From positions 186,001 through 250,000 of the forward strand of contig CANJKZ010000823.1 in assembly GCA_947471745.1 (NCBI GenBank): a stretch of DNA of 64,000 nt, given 5' to 3'. The notes below the pieces were generated by a model. That model saw only the letters and a list, made by a program, of their open reading frames with translations, did not search any database and was not told the origin of the DNA. Below are positions 47,474 through 58,860 of the stretch, one piece after another. The position numbers were made by a program, and so were the translations under genes. Position 1 is the first letter of the stretch. Each line of letters starts with the position of its first letter. This stretch comes from Closterium sp. Naga37s-1 (lineage: Eukaryota > Streptophyta > Zygnematophyceae > Desmidiales > Closteriaceae).

Positions 47474-47568
47474 GTCAGTTCACGACGACCTTATGTCTTT
47501 CGTGTCTTGTGAATGGCTTTGATGACTGCATGTACCTATGAGCTACTATTGATTTCCATGTTTATATT
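47123..47568. repeat. Spacer with (GT)n/(GC)-interrupted microsatellite
   Basis: About 47279-47472 is nearly pure GT with scattered GC and AT, ending in an uninterrupted GT run. No gene is seen; the Cys/Val-repeat frames are artefacts. Confidence 0.9.
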
Positions 47569-47895
47569 TGTATGGAATTTTCTCGCTATTCCTTACCGCG
47601 ACCGTCCACATCGCGTACAGTAGCAGCCGTTGTTTGCCTGTTACTGCTAACGGGGCTTCGCCAACTTCGCGCGTACTGTTTCACCAAACCTCGCACTGCT
47701 AGAGCAGACGAGTCGGCCTACCCTTCGGGACTAGGCTGAACCTCGCGCCAGCGTAGCACTAGCTAGCTCGCACGCACCGCGTTACCGTTTGCACATTTTC
47801 GCGTATAAGTATTCGCTCATGCCTTCGCTCATATTTTATACTCATTGAACACTCTAGTGCAATCCTCGCTACCTCGATTCATTGCACCCGTAACA
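47569..47895 (+). repeat. Gypsy 5' LTR (327 bp)
   Basis: TGTATGGAATTTTCTCG to CACCCGTAACA. A TATA-like CGTATAAGTA lies near 47802, a plausible promoter. Confidence 0.88.
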
Positions 47896-47897
47896 CT

Positions 47898-47911
47898 TGG
47901 TTATCAGAGCC
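47898..47911 (+). other. Primer binding site, gypsy
   Basis: TGGTTATCAGAGCC, a tRNA-iMet-type site with one extra T, 2 nt after the LTR. Confidence 0.85.
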
Positions 47912-48461
47912 ACTTTCTTTCAGACCGCGCATCTCCGCACCCCATAAAATCAACTTTTGTTTTTTTCACTCGAAGGGACTCACGCCCCTTAGCACCTAGG
48001 AGCCGCTGTCCTCGCGTTCTCTCGTAAACGCGTGCAGCCGCAACTGCGCCTAGACTAAGCTGAGCTGACGCCCTTCATTATGGTTGAACATATCGACATC
48101 ACGTCGCTCACGCATGACCGTTTGAACGAGTTGCTGCAACAACTCCACGAAAGCTCCGAAGAAATCGCCGCACTGACGGCCGAACGCACGTCCCTACAAA
48201 ATGGCATCGCACGAGCACTGCAAGCACAATCACAAGCACCTGGCACTCCGGGACAACCTGCACCACAGGCATCGCATCACAGAAGTGTGGGGCAACTCGC
48301 GAGCGCGGCCAGTGATGGCGCCGTCCGCCACGACGGAGACGACGACCACGGCACGACACACCCCAAAGCGTCGAATGCGGCTAGGAGCCAGCCTCGCGTC
48401 ACGATTTCGGCACCGACCAATGATTCGGCACTGCCGTCACCAATGCCGCTGAAGCCGCAGC

Positions 48462-48709
48462 TGTTAGAATATATCTGTAACTGCCTGTAGCTGTAGTTTA
48501 GTGTAGTTATTATAAACTGTTGGTGGTGCACCTTCTTTGCATGCTCTGTTTGCTATATGTACCCTAGTGCTATAGTGAACACCATTCCCATTCTCGACTT
48601 TCTCCTTGGCACAACTTTCTCGACTTCCCCTTGGCCTAGGCTACTAAGCCTAGGCCCTACCTAAACTTAACTACCACTTGTGCTCCTATCTCAACATGGA
48701 ATCAGAGCC
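48462..48709 (+). repeat. 5' LTR and primer site of the non-autonomous element
   Basis: TGTTAGAATATATCTG to CTATCTCAACA (48696), then TGGAATCAGAGCC without spacer. Confidence 0.92.
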
Positions 48710-48829
48710 TGTTAAGTCCAGGCCTGTGGGCCCGCCTCACGCTTCCGCTGCTGTTTTTCCGGTCGCGCGCCTCGGGCGCGTGGCGATTTTCGTCCTGTCC
48801 CGCGCCCGGGTGGCGCGTGACATCTTTTC

Positions 48830-49100
48830 TGCCCGTCGTGCGCCCCGTGGCAAGCGACGGTGCCCTGCCCGTCGTGCGCCCCGTGGCACGCGACGGTGCC
48901 CTGCCCGTCGTGCGCCCCGTGGCACGCGACGGTGCCCTGCCCGTCGTGCGCCCCGTGGCACGCGACAGTGCCGTGCCCGTCGTGCGCCCCGTGGCACGCG
49001 ACGGTGCCCTGCTCGTCATGCGCCCCGTGGCACGCGACGGTGCCCTGCCCGTCGTGCGCCCCGTGGCACGCGACGGTGCCCTAAACTGCCCGTCGCGTGC
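48830..49100 (+). repeat. 33-bp tandem repeats inside the non-autonomous element
   Basis: Six to seven units of GTCGTGCGCCCCGTGGCACG plus CGACGGTGCCCTGCCC, near-identical, then decaying. Reminiscent of the GC-rich leaders of Copia-A elements, though the LTRs differ. Confidence 0.88.
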
Positions 49101-49904
49101 CCCGTGGTGCGCGACGGTGCCCTGAGCCGCCGCGGATCCGCCCCTGGCGCCCGCGACGGTGTCCTGAGCCGCCGCGGACCCGCCCCTGGCGCCCGCGGCG
49201 GTGCCCCTGCCTCACCCACGCCTGCACTCGCTGCAGCCGCCCCTGCACCACCCAGCGCCTGCCCTTGGAGCAGCCGCCCCCGCTCCTGCACTCGGTGCAG
49301 CCGCCTCTGCCTCACCCCGCGCCTGCACTCGCTGCAGCCGCCCCTGACCTACCCGCGCCGACCCTCTGTAGCCGCTCTGCGGCTTTCTCCCCGCCCACCC
49401 CCTCCTCCTTCGTCTCCCTGCAGCCGTGGGGGGGAGGGTATGGGGGTGGCGGGTGTGGGGGTGATGGGTGGTGTGCTTCCCTTCCCCTCCTCCTCCTTTC
49501 GTTCCCACTGCTGCAGCTACCGCTGGGGGGGAGGGTGTGAGGGTGTGGGGGAGCCGGGGGAGTGGCACTGGGGTGGCGGGTGTGAGACCAACCAGCAGCC
49601 GTCCCTCCACCTCTCCTCTCTTCCCCCCTCTGCTGCTCCTGCAGCAGTGTGGGGGGGAGGGGGAGGGGGAGGGTGAGGAGATGGAGGGGGTGACCAGCCA
49701 GAGCCAGCCCGCCTCCTCACTCTCCCTGCTGCCCCTCCTGTGGTCGGGGGGGGAAGAGAGTAAGGGGGTGGCAGGAATGTCTTGCTGTCGCCTGTCCCTT
49801 TGCTGCTGTACCTGCTCTGTTACCGTGCCTGCTGTTGCTGTTGCTGGTGTACCCCTGCAGGTTGTGTTCTGCACAAACTCCTGCTGCAGGCAGTTATGGG
49901 GGAG

Positions 49905-50139
49905 TGTTAGAGTATATATGTAACTGCCTGTAGCTGTAGTTTAGTGTAGTTATTATAAACTGTTGGTGGTGCACCTTCTTTGCATGCTCTGTTTGCTATA
50001 TGTACCCTAGTGCTATAGTGAACACCATTCCCATTCTCGACTTTCTCCTTGGCACAACTTTCTCGACTTCCCCTTGGCCTAGGCTACTAAGCCTAGGCCC
50101 TACCTAAACTTAACTACCACTTGTGCTCCTATCTCAACA
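49905..50139 (+). repeat. 3' LTR of the non-autonomous element
   Basis: TGTTAGAGTATATATG to CTATCTCAACA, 235 bp, followed by GCAGC. Confidence 0.92.
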
Positions 50140-50987
50140 GCAGCGCCCGCCATGCTTTGACCCGAGTCAACGGGGTGGTCCTACCGTTCAGGCGTGGTTG
50201 TTCACGTTGAACATATTTTTTTACGCCAACTACGTCTCGGGACACGGCGAATATTCGCTACGCCGTGTCGCTGCTGCGAGGACCCGCCATGGACTGGTGG
50301 CACGTCATCGTCACGAAGCCGATGGACTATGTGACTCTACCAACACGGGAAGGACAAACCGGACCCTGGGCGCCGTCGTATTTCGTAGAGGTGCCCCAAT
50401 ATCGCACGTGGGACGCGTGGTGCGCAGGTCTGCGCGCTCGATTTGAGCCAATTGCGGCTTCGATCGCGGCACGTCAGAAGCTCTGCACTTGGCGCCAACT
50501 CGGTTCCGTCCAAGACTACACTAGCAGGTTACTGGCGATGTGTGAGCAAGTGGGATACATGCACGAAAGCGAGCGCATCGACCGCTACATCGGCGGCCTG
50601 AAGCATGACATCGCCCAAGAAATTCAGCTCCGCGGCGTCACCGACTTCCAGGAATTTCTCGCCATGGCGGAGAAGACTTCTTTCGCCAACCGAGGCAGGG
50701 GTCCTATGGAAGCAACATCAACTGGGAACATTGATCTCGTGGGACGAACGAGGGCGCCACGATACGTGCCGTCGCCGCGAATGCCGCTGCTGCACCGTTC
50801 AAAGGGCGCTGCTTCGCGTGCAATCGGCCGGGACACCGCAAGAGCGAATGCCCGGAAAACGCTAAGGGAAAGGGGGAAGCTGAGCAGCAGAAACAGACCA
50901 AGCAGCAGGGAAATGCATGGAGTCAGTAGCAGACGGGCCCTCTACTAACAGGTCACGCCACTCGCCCGACCCAACGACCCTCACCGA

Positions 50988-51422
50988 GTGATTTTGCCGG
51001 TTCACGAAATCGACCACACCCGGCCGAATAGGGAGGGTATTACGGTAGACAGCCCCATATTGCTTAGCAGGAAAATTGGGACAGACTTAGTTAAAATATC
51101 CGTAGACGGGGGAGCCAACCACAGCCTGATCAACATCGCCACGGCACGAAAACAGAGACTGCCACTGGACAGATGTTTAGCTATGATCGACGCAAGAATG
51201 GTTGACGGCACGCCACTGGCGATACGGGAACGCGTAGACCGGGTTCGGATTCGATGCGGGGGTAACTTCACGTTTAGCCAGGAAATGCTCGTGACAACCC
51301 TCGACAGGACCGACATTTTACTCGGCCGTGATTGGCTGCGACGACACAATCCGCGAATCGACTGGACGACGGGTGATTGCACCGTGCGAGTGAACGGTAA
51401 CAACATCGCCTTACCTCGCTAG
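50988..51422 (+). pseudogene. Gypsy aspartic protease region
   Basis: Open frame of 144 codons with VDGGANHSLIN in the place of the usual VDSGASH motif, and ILLGRDWLRRHNPRIDW, typical of the gypsy protease C-terminus. The missing Ser/Thr at D-S/T-G suggests loss of function. The frame ends at TAG 51420-51422. Confidence 0.82.
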
Positions 51423-51599
51423 GGCTCGCCTGAGTCTTCGTCGGTGCATGTCAACGCGATCACGATGAAACGCGCCGTAGCGGCAGGAGCTGAAGTGTAC
51501 GCGGTCGACATTCGGGAAGCCGAGGCAGCAGACAAAGGGGGGGATTTACAGAAACTGCTAGCCGACGTACCGGATTACTTGGCAGCACTACTGAAGCAG

Positions 51600-52170
51600 T
51601 AGAGTGGGATTTTTACGGATGACCTGCCGACGAGACTGCCACCTCAGCGACCGCACAACCACAGGATCGAGTTAGAACCGGGGGCACAACCGACTGTACA
51701 GCGACAGTTCCGACTGACCCAACCCGAACTGGACGAACTAAGGAAGCAGCTAGATTACCTGCTCGAGAAGGAATTCATTCGCCCGAGTTCGTCACCCTTC
51801 GCAGCACCGATACTTTTCACACCGAAAAAGGACGGGGGTTTTCGCATGTGCATCGATTACCGCGCATTGAACAGGGTTACCATCAAATCCCGTTAACCCA
51901 TCCCACGAGCTGACGAACTGATCGACCAACTGCGCACAGCCCGGGTTTTCTCGAAAATTGACCTTTGAGGAGGCTACCACCAGATCCGAGTCAGCCCACC
52001 TGACTGCTCGAAAACAGCTTTCCGAACACGCTACGGATCCTTCGAATACACCATCATGCCCTTCAGACTGACCAACGCCCCTGCAACCTTTCAAATGATC
52101 ATGAACGAAGCCTTCCGCTCGCTTTTACATGAGTGCGTCACCGTGTACCTCGACGACATACTGATTTACC
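51600..52170 (+). pseudogene. Gypsy reverse transcriptase, 5' part, with stops
   Basis: It reads [82 protein letters not shown] and VYLDDILIY. The stops fall at TAA (near 51893) and TGA (near 51966); a TAG precedes at about 51601. After the YLDD motif the sequence jumps into the Copia-A6 leader repeats. Confidence 0.88.
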
Positions 52171-53030
52171 TAGCCCCGTACCTAGCCCGCGCCCGGCCCC
52201 GTACCCAGCCCGCGGTCCGTCGACACCCGCGCTCGGCCCCGTACCTAGCCCGCGCCCGGCCCCGTTCCTAGCCCAGCGCCCGGCCCCGTACCTTGCCCGC
52301 GCTCGACCCCGTACCTAGCCCGCGCCCGGCCCCGTCCCTAGCCCGCGCCCCGTCGACACCCGCGCCCGGCCCCGTACCTAGCACGTGCCCGGCCCCGTTC
52401 CTAGCCCAGCGCCCGGCCCCGTACCTCGCTCGCGCCCGGCCCCGTACCTAGCCTGTGCCTAGCCCCGTCCCTAGCCCGCGCCAGGCCCCATACCTAGCCC
52501 CGCGCCCGGCCCCGTCCCTAGCTTGCGCCCGGCCCCGTACCTAATCCGCGGCCGGCCCCGTCCCTAGCCCAGCGCCCGGCCCCGTACCTAGCCCGCGCCT
52601 GTCGACGCCCGCGCCCGGCCTTAGTTCCGCGCCCAGCGCCCAGCCCTGTACCTTCCCAGCGCCCGGCCCCGTCCCTAGCCCAGCGCCCGGCCCCGTACCT
52701 AGCCCGCGACAGGCCCCGTACCTAGCTCGCGCCCGGCCCCGTACCTAGCCCCGCGCCCGGCCCCGTCCCTAGCCCAGCGCCCGGCCCCGTACCTAGCCCG
52801 CGCCCGCCCCCGTACCTAGCTCGCGCCCGGCCCCTTACCTAGCCCCGCGCCCGGCCCCGTACCTTCCCAGCGCCCTGCCCCGTCCCTAGCCCGCGCCCGG
52901 CCCCGTACCTAGCCCCGCGCCCGGCCACGTCCCCTGCCCGCGCTCGGCCCCGTACCTAGCCCGCGCCCGGCCCCGTCCCTAGCCCGCGCCCGGCCCCGTC
53001 GGCCCCTTCCCCCACTGTCACTGCTACTAC
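52171..53030 (+). repeat. Copia-A6 leader, 23-bp tandem repeat
   Basis: More than 25 degenerate units of CCGTACCTAGCCCGCGCCCG plus GCC. No gene. It replaces the expected 5' LTR side directly after the gypsy YLDD motif. Confidence 0.88.
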
Positions 53031-53111
53031 TACAGCTGCTACTGCTGCTCCTGCTACAGTTGCTACTGCTGCTGCTACTGCTGCTCCTGCTATCCTGAGT
53101 GCTGCACAGCT

Positions 53112-54752
53112 ATGGCTTCGCTTCGGGTTCTCGCGTTTGATCATGAGGGCAGACCGGTTCAGTTTGACACGTGGCTAGACGACCTACAGCTGTACCTACT
53201 GAGCGATTCTAAGGACAGTGTCTCGCTGTTTGACCTAGTGTCAGGCGCTGCTCCTGCCCCTCCCGCCACAGCTGACAGTTCGACTCGCTCACAGTGGCTT
53301 ACTCGTGACGCTGCTGCCCGCTTAGCCATTCGCAACCACCTGCCATTAACTGAATGCGCTCACTTCGGACAGCACAGGACACCGCAGGCACTGTACGACG
53401 CTGTAGTTGCTCGTTACTCCTCCCCTGCAACTGCTGCTCTAGGCCGCCTGCTTCTGTCCTACCTGTTCCCCGAGCTGTCCGCCTTTGCCACAGTCGGGGA
53501 CCTCGTTTCCCACCTTCGCGCTAGCGACGCTCGCTACCGCGCTACCGCCCCCGCTGAGTTCCTTGACAGGAACCAGCCCCCGATGTTCATCACCCTCTAC
53601 TTCATAGTCACTTGCCTCCCGGACTCTCTTCGCTCTGTCAGGGACCACTTTCTCTCCCTTGACCCCACCTCCCTCACTGCTGACCTCCTCGAGCAGCATC
53701 TCCTTGCAGCTGAGACTATTGCGGTTGCTGTAGGTGCTGCTCGTGGCACTCCGCGCCCGCCCTTCTTTGAGGGGTGTTCCCCCTCCCCCCTTGCCCCCTC
53801 CTACGCCTCTGCTGCTGCTGCAGACGTCTCTGTTCCTGAGGACGTCGGGGCTGCTTCTGCTAGTGCGAAGCGCCGCAGCAGCAAGGGAAATGGTGGCAGG
53901 GGTGGTGGAGGTGGCAGCGGTGGTGGTGGAGGTGGCAGTGGGAGTGGTGGTGGGGGCAGCGGTGGAGGTGGTAGAAGCAGTGGAGGTGGTGGCGGCGGTG
54001 GGAATGCTGGCGGGAGTGGGGGCTCTGGTGGCAGTGGTGGGGGCAGCGGTGGGAGTGGCGGCAGTGGAGGCGGTGGGACTGGTAGCGGTGGGACTGGCGC
54101 TCGGCGTGTCGGTTCTGGGGATGGCCAGCGTCAGCAGCAGCAGCGTCGGGGTGAGACCCCGTCTCCCCAGCAGCTTCGTGAGTGGTTTCTGCGTGTGGCG
54201 TCTGGGGGTAGTTGCTCGTATGTCATTCGCACGGGTGACCGTGCTGGTCAGACTTGCGGGCGGCTCCACACTCAGCACCGCTGCTTCTCCCGCCTCGATG
54301 ACGCTTGGCGTTCTGAGTTTGGTGACAACGCCGAGATCCCTCGCTGGGCAGACCTGCTTAAGTCTAGGATTGCTATCTTTGACCTAGACTTTGATGCTAT
54401 TCTCTCTGCTATGTATGCTTTGTCTGTTAGTGCTGAGGGTGACTGTTACCGGTGTGTGCCGCCTGACCCAGGTATAGCCGTTGCTGGTCTAGGTGCTAGT
54501 GAGTCTGGTACTCTCCCTGGTACTGCGTCTGCTGAGGCCTTGCACACTTTCACGTTGGACTCCGGCGCCTCGCGCTGTTTCTTTGTGACAGCACCACCCT
54601 CACTCCTCTTCCTGCACCTGTCCCGGTCAGAATGGCTGACCCCTCCGGGGGACCGGTCGTGGCCCGTTCCTCCACTGTCCTCCCGTGTCCGGCGGTTCCG
54701 TCCGGCTCACTGTCAGGTCTTCACCTCCCCTCGTTCTCTACGAACTTGGTGA
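53112..54752 (+). pseudogene. Copia-A6 gag and protease
   Basis: MASLRVLAFDHEGRPVQF starts a 546-codon frame with the capsid region, Gly-rich tract, the extended Cys/His cluster (CSYVIRTGDRAGQTC, H, C) and protease FTLDSGASRCFF. Near 54590 a small deletion shifts the frame (CFFVTAPP instead of CFFRDSTT), so the C-terminus is aberrant; the true frame continues from 54632. Confidence 0.9.
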
Positions 54753-56221
54753 GTACCGCTGCCCTCCAGGATGCGATGGTCACTACTACCACTCCTGAGG
54801 GCCAGCGTGTGTCGATCTGCACGTGCACACGGACGGGGCGTCAACCGGCGACGTTCGCTCGTCGGCCAGGGTCGAGTCTGTACACACTCACTACCGAGCC
54901 TTCTCAGGTAGCTGTGTCTGCTCAGGTGTCCGCGTCAGGTCAGGTAGCCGCCTCTTGCTCGTGTCGCCTCCTGTCGCACCAGACTCTTCTGTGGCACCAC
55001 CGTCTGGGTTACCCCTCCCTGCCACGCCTTCGTGGCATGCACTCTCGTCTTCTTGTCTCTGGCCTCCACAGGTCTCTGCCTCCCCTGCCGCCCTCGCCTG
55101 CCCCACCCTGCCTCCCTTGCGTCGAGGGGCGGCAGCACGCCACTCCTCACTCCTCCTCGTTCCCCCCGACGACTCCTCCCCTGTAGACTCTCCACATGGA
55201 CGCGTGGGGCCCAGCCCGCGTTAGTGGACAGAGCCACGAGCGCTACTTTCTGCTGGTTGTTGACGACTACACGCGGTACACCACGGTCTTCCCCTTGCGC
55301 AGCAAGGGTGAGGTCGTTGATGTCTTGATCCCTTGGATCCGCACAGTCCGTCTCCAGCTCCGCGAGCGGTTTGGCCAGGACCTTCCTGTCCTGCGTCTGC
55401 ACTCTGACAGAGGTGGTGAGTTCTCCTCCACCCTCTTGCGGGACTTTTGTCGTGGGAAGGGCATTCTCCAATCGTTCACGCTTCCTGACTCCCCTCAGCA
55501 AAATGGGATTGCTGAGCGCCGCATTGGCTTAGTCATGGAGGTCGCTCGCACCTCCATGATCCATGCGGCTGCTCCCCATTTTATGTGGCCGTTTGCGGTC
55601 CGGTACGCTGCGCATCAGCTCAACCTCTGGCCCCGTGTCTCCTTGCCGGAGACCTCGCCCACAATGCGTTGGACGGGGGAGGTTGGCGATGCGTCGGTGT
55701 TCCGGGTCTGGGGCTCTCGTGTCTTTGTTCGCGATACGTCAGCGGACAATCTCTCCCCCCGTGCTATCCCCTGCGTCTTCCTTGGCTTTGTCCCCGACGC
55801 ACCTGGCTGGCAGTTTTACCACCCCACCTCGCGCCGTGTCTTCCCTTCTCAGGATGTCACGTTTGACGAGTCGGTTCCCTTTTACCGCCTCTTCCCCTAC
55901 CGCTCTGCCCCTCCCCCGCCCCCGCCGCTCTTCCTTGCTCCCGGTCCCCCTCCGGTAGACCCCCTCCCGCCCCAGGGTCCTGCTCCCTCAGGTGTGTCTC
56001 AGGTAGACCCTCTCCCTGGTACTGTGCCTGTTCAGGTAGCTGTCGACTCAGGTGCTGCTCGAGGTGCTGCGTCCGGGGGTGTGGAGCCTGGGGGTGCGGA
56101 GTCTGAGGGTGTTGAGACTGGGGGTGCTGAGGCTGGGGGTGTTGAGCCTGGGGGTGCTGAGCCTGGGGGTGTTGCGACTGGGGGTGGTGAGCCTGGGGGT
56201 GCTGAGCCTGAGGGTGTCTAG
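54753..56221 (+). pseudogene. Copia-A6 pre-integrase and integrase
   Basis: HHRLGYPSLP, then a TAG at about 55184 (CTGTAG for CTGCAG), then MDAWGPARVSGQ, LHSDRGGEFSS and QQNGIAERR. The Pro-rich post-integrase region and GGAEPGG repeats follow to TAG near 56219. Confidence 0.88.
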
Positions 56222-57303
56222 CCTGGGGGTGCTGCTTCGGGGGGTTCGGAGTCTGGAGGTGAGGAGCCTCGGGGTGCTGCTTCGTCTGGAGGTTCTGCTG
56301 GTGATTCGCCGAGATTGTCTCCGCAGCAGTTGCGTGAGTGGTTTGTTCGGCGTACGCGCCTTCGGCGTTGAGCTTCTGGAGCTGGGGGTGCTGGCGCTGC
56401 TGGAGCTGGAGGTCCTGGAGTTGCTGCTGGAGCTGGTGTAACTGGAGGTACTGCGACCACTGGTCCTGGAGGTGCTCGTACCCGGGGTACTGGAGCTGCC
56501 GGGACTGGTGGTTTTGAGGGCGCTGGAGCTGCTGCCCCTACGGAGCCTAGAGCTGCTAGAGCTGGAGGCACTGGCGCTGGTGGCACTGGAGCTGGAGGTG
56601 CTGGAGCTGCAGAGGTTGGAGCTGTTGACCCTGGAGCTGGAGGTCCTGGAGACACTGTGCGGCCGCGACCGTACTTCGTTCCTCTGCATCAGCAGGCTAT
56701 TTGTGTCCCGTCTTGTACTGGCCTTACTCCTCCCCTCCTGTGTCCACCGCCTGACCAGTCGCAGCTTCCGTTGCAGCGGGCCTCTCCACTGCCTGCTCCC
56801 TCTCCCTACACTGAGCAGTCCGGCGGTCTTACAGAGCGTCGTGAGCCTACGTCTCGTCCTGCCTCGCCTGTTCGCACTACTCGTCGCGTTCCTCATTCGC
56901 GTCCTCCTTCTGTCCCCTGGCACGCACGCTATGACCCTTCGTCCTTCCTCTGTTCCTCTATGTGTTCCTCTGCCAGCTCCTCCTGAGTCCTCTCTTCCTG
57001 AGGTCCCTGACCCAGAGTCTGACCGCGCTCGTGCTGCCAGTCCCACTGTCTCTCGTCTCCTCGCCACTTCTGTCACAGACACTTCTTTTGAGTCTGCTGC
57101 TGCGTCTGCTCTCGTTGCTGAGCTGCTTGACTTTGCTGTTGCCTGCCGTCTAGACTACGCCTCTCCTCTTGTTGCTGTGTGTGCGTTGGCCAGTCCTCCG
57201 TCCGTCGGGGGTGAGTGTGCTCTTGGCACGGACGTCCTTGAGGACACGCAGGAGGACTTTGAGTGTCTTACAGCTGCTGTACCTCGTTTCGCTTCCATGA
57301 TGC
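56222..57303 (+). pseudogene. Copia-A6 linker and pre-RT region
   Basis: Gly/Ala-rich linker in shifting frames, then RPRPYFVPLHQQ, the Pro/Ser-rich region and TDVLEDTQEDFECL. The IPTPRSYAEAIEGPYSS segment present in sisters is deleted just before QWQAAMDAEMASW. Confidence 0.82.
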
Positions 57304-58860
57304 TTGCCCCTGAGGGAGACCCGGATGCACCAGTGGCAGGCAGCCATGGATGCCGAGATGGCATCCTGGAAGTCCACAGGCACCTACGACGACGAGGTTC
57401 CCCCACCTGGGGCGAACATAGTCGATGGCATGTGGATCTTCAGGGTGAAGCGGCCGCCGGGTTCTCCGCCTGCCTTCAAGGCGCGGTACGTTGCTAGAGG
57501 ATTCAGTCAGCGACAGGGAGTTGACTACTTCCAGACCTTCTCCCCCACCCCGAAGATGACTACTTTTCGGGTGTTGCTGCACGTCGCTGCTCAGCGTGAC
57601 TACGAGTTGCACTCTCTGGACTTCAGCACAGCGTTCCTGCATGGCAGCCTGCACGAGGAGATCTGGTTGCGTCGCCCACCTGGTTTCACTGAGTCTTTCC
57701 CTGCAGGTACTCAGTGGAGTCTTCGGCGGCCAGTCTACGGTCTCCGCCAGGCGCCTCGCGAGTGGCACGACACACTGACGACTACACTTGCGGCTCTTGG
57801 GTTTGCTCCTGCTACTGCTGACCCGTCGCTGTTTCTACACACCGACACCTCGCTGCCGCCGTTCTACGTCCTCATCTATGTCGACGACCTCGTCTTTGCC
57901 ACTGCTGACACTGACGCACTGACCCTTGTGAAGTCGGCGCTGCAGAAGAGACACACCTGCACTGACCTGCGTGAACTGCGCAGCTATCTTGGCTTGCAGA
58001 TCACCCGGGACAGAGCACGGCGCACCATCACCCTGACTCAGTCACACATGGTGCACCAGGTCCTTCAGCGCTTTGGCTTCCAGTTCTCCTCGCCACATCC
58101 CACTGCTCTGTCTACCAGCCACTCGCTCTTAGCTCCACCTTCGGACGAGTCTGTAGAGCCGAGTGGTCCGTACCCAGAGCTTGTGGGTTGCCTCATGTAC
58201 CTGATGACGTGCACTCGACCCGACCTTGCATACCCTCTCAGCTTCCTGGCACGCTACGTGGCTCTCGGCAGGCACCGAAAGGTGCACTGGGATGCTGCGA
58301 AGAGGGTACTGCGTTACTTGTGCAGTACGTCAGGCATGGGGCTCGTGCTTGGAGGACGGGGTCCAGTTGTCCTCACCGGTCACGCAGACGCCTCCTGGGT
58401 TGACGACTCAGCTACGCAGCAGTCGTCACAGGGTTACACCTTCAGCCTTGGTTCCGGCTCAGTTTCTTGGCGGTCTACCCGCTCGTCTTCGGTTCTCAGC
58501 TCCAGTTGTGAGGCTGAGATCTACACCGGGGCCATGGCTGCTCAGGAGCTACGCTAGCTCATCTACCTGCTGACTGACTTGGGAGAGCAGCCTCGTTCGC
58601 CTCCAGTTCTGTACGTAGACAATAAGGCCATGATTGCCTTGTGCCGGGAGCACAGAGTGGAGCACAGAACGAAGCACATCGCTCTGCGATACTTCCTTGC
58701 TCGAGAGTTGCAGCAGTGTGGCCAGCTTCGTCTTGCGTACGTGGCCACTCGGGCCAACACTGCTGATGTCTTCACCAAGGCACTTCCGCCTGGTGATCAT
58801 CAGCGCTTTGTTACTGTGTTAGGCCTTGTGCCTACTTTGCCTCACTTGCTTACAGCTTGA
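57304..58860 (+). pseudogene. Copia-A6 reverse transcriptase and RNase H
   Basis: The RT frame is open from 57304 (WIFRVKRPPGSPP, SLDFSTAFLHG, YVDDLVFA) to TAG 58555-58557, where the Trp codon of sister ELRWLTYLL is TAG. The frame is otherwise continuous, and RNase H (YVDNKAMIAL, HRTKHIALRYF) ends at TGA 58858-58860. It is one stop away from an open RT-RNase H, but the upstream parts are broken. Confidence 0.9.

Larger units (their letters stand above)
48462..50139 (+). mobile_element. Non-autonomous LTR retrotransposon (TRIM/LARD-like), 1678 bp
   Basis: Two 235-bp LTRs (48462-48696 and 49905-50139) differ at about two sites, with TSD GCAGC (48457-48461 and 50140-50144). The primer site is TGGAATCAGAGCC at 48697-48709; a purine tract ATGGGGGAG lies just before the 3' LTR. 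The 1.2-kb interior has no gag or pol. It begins with six to seven copies of a ~33-bp unit (CGTGCGCCCCGTGGCACGCG...) and continues GC-rich. A 332-codon frame starting inside the LTR has only repeat-type content. It must rely on another element's proteins. Confidence 0.92.
48080..50950 (+). pseudogene. Gypsy gag, interrupted by a non-autonomous LTR element
   Basis: Part 1 (48080-48461) starts MVEHIDITSLTHDRLNELLQ and has a coiled-coil-like N-terminus. The frame is cut by the element at 48462 and continues from 50145 (PPCFDPSQRGGPTVQAWLF). A frameshift near 50265 leads to the capsid region GPAMDWWHVIV and a retrotrans_gag segment (IDRYIGGLKHDI) in frame 50265-50948. The zinc knuckle CFACNRPGHRKSEC (50810-50851) is in a third frame. 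Confidence 0.85.

Noticed and set aside
47196-47541. Cys/Val-rich frames of about 100 codons
   Set aside because: Translations of a GT/GC microsatellite.
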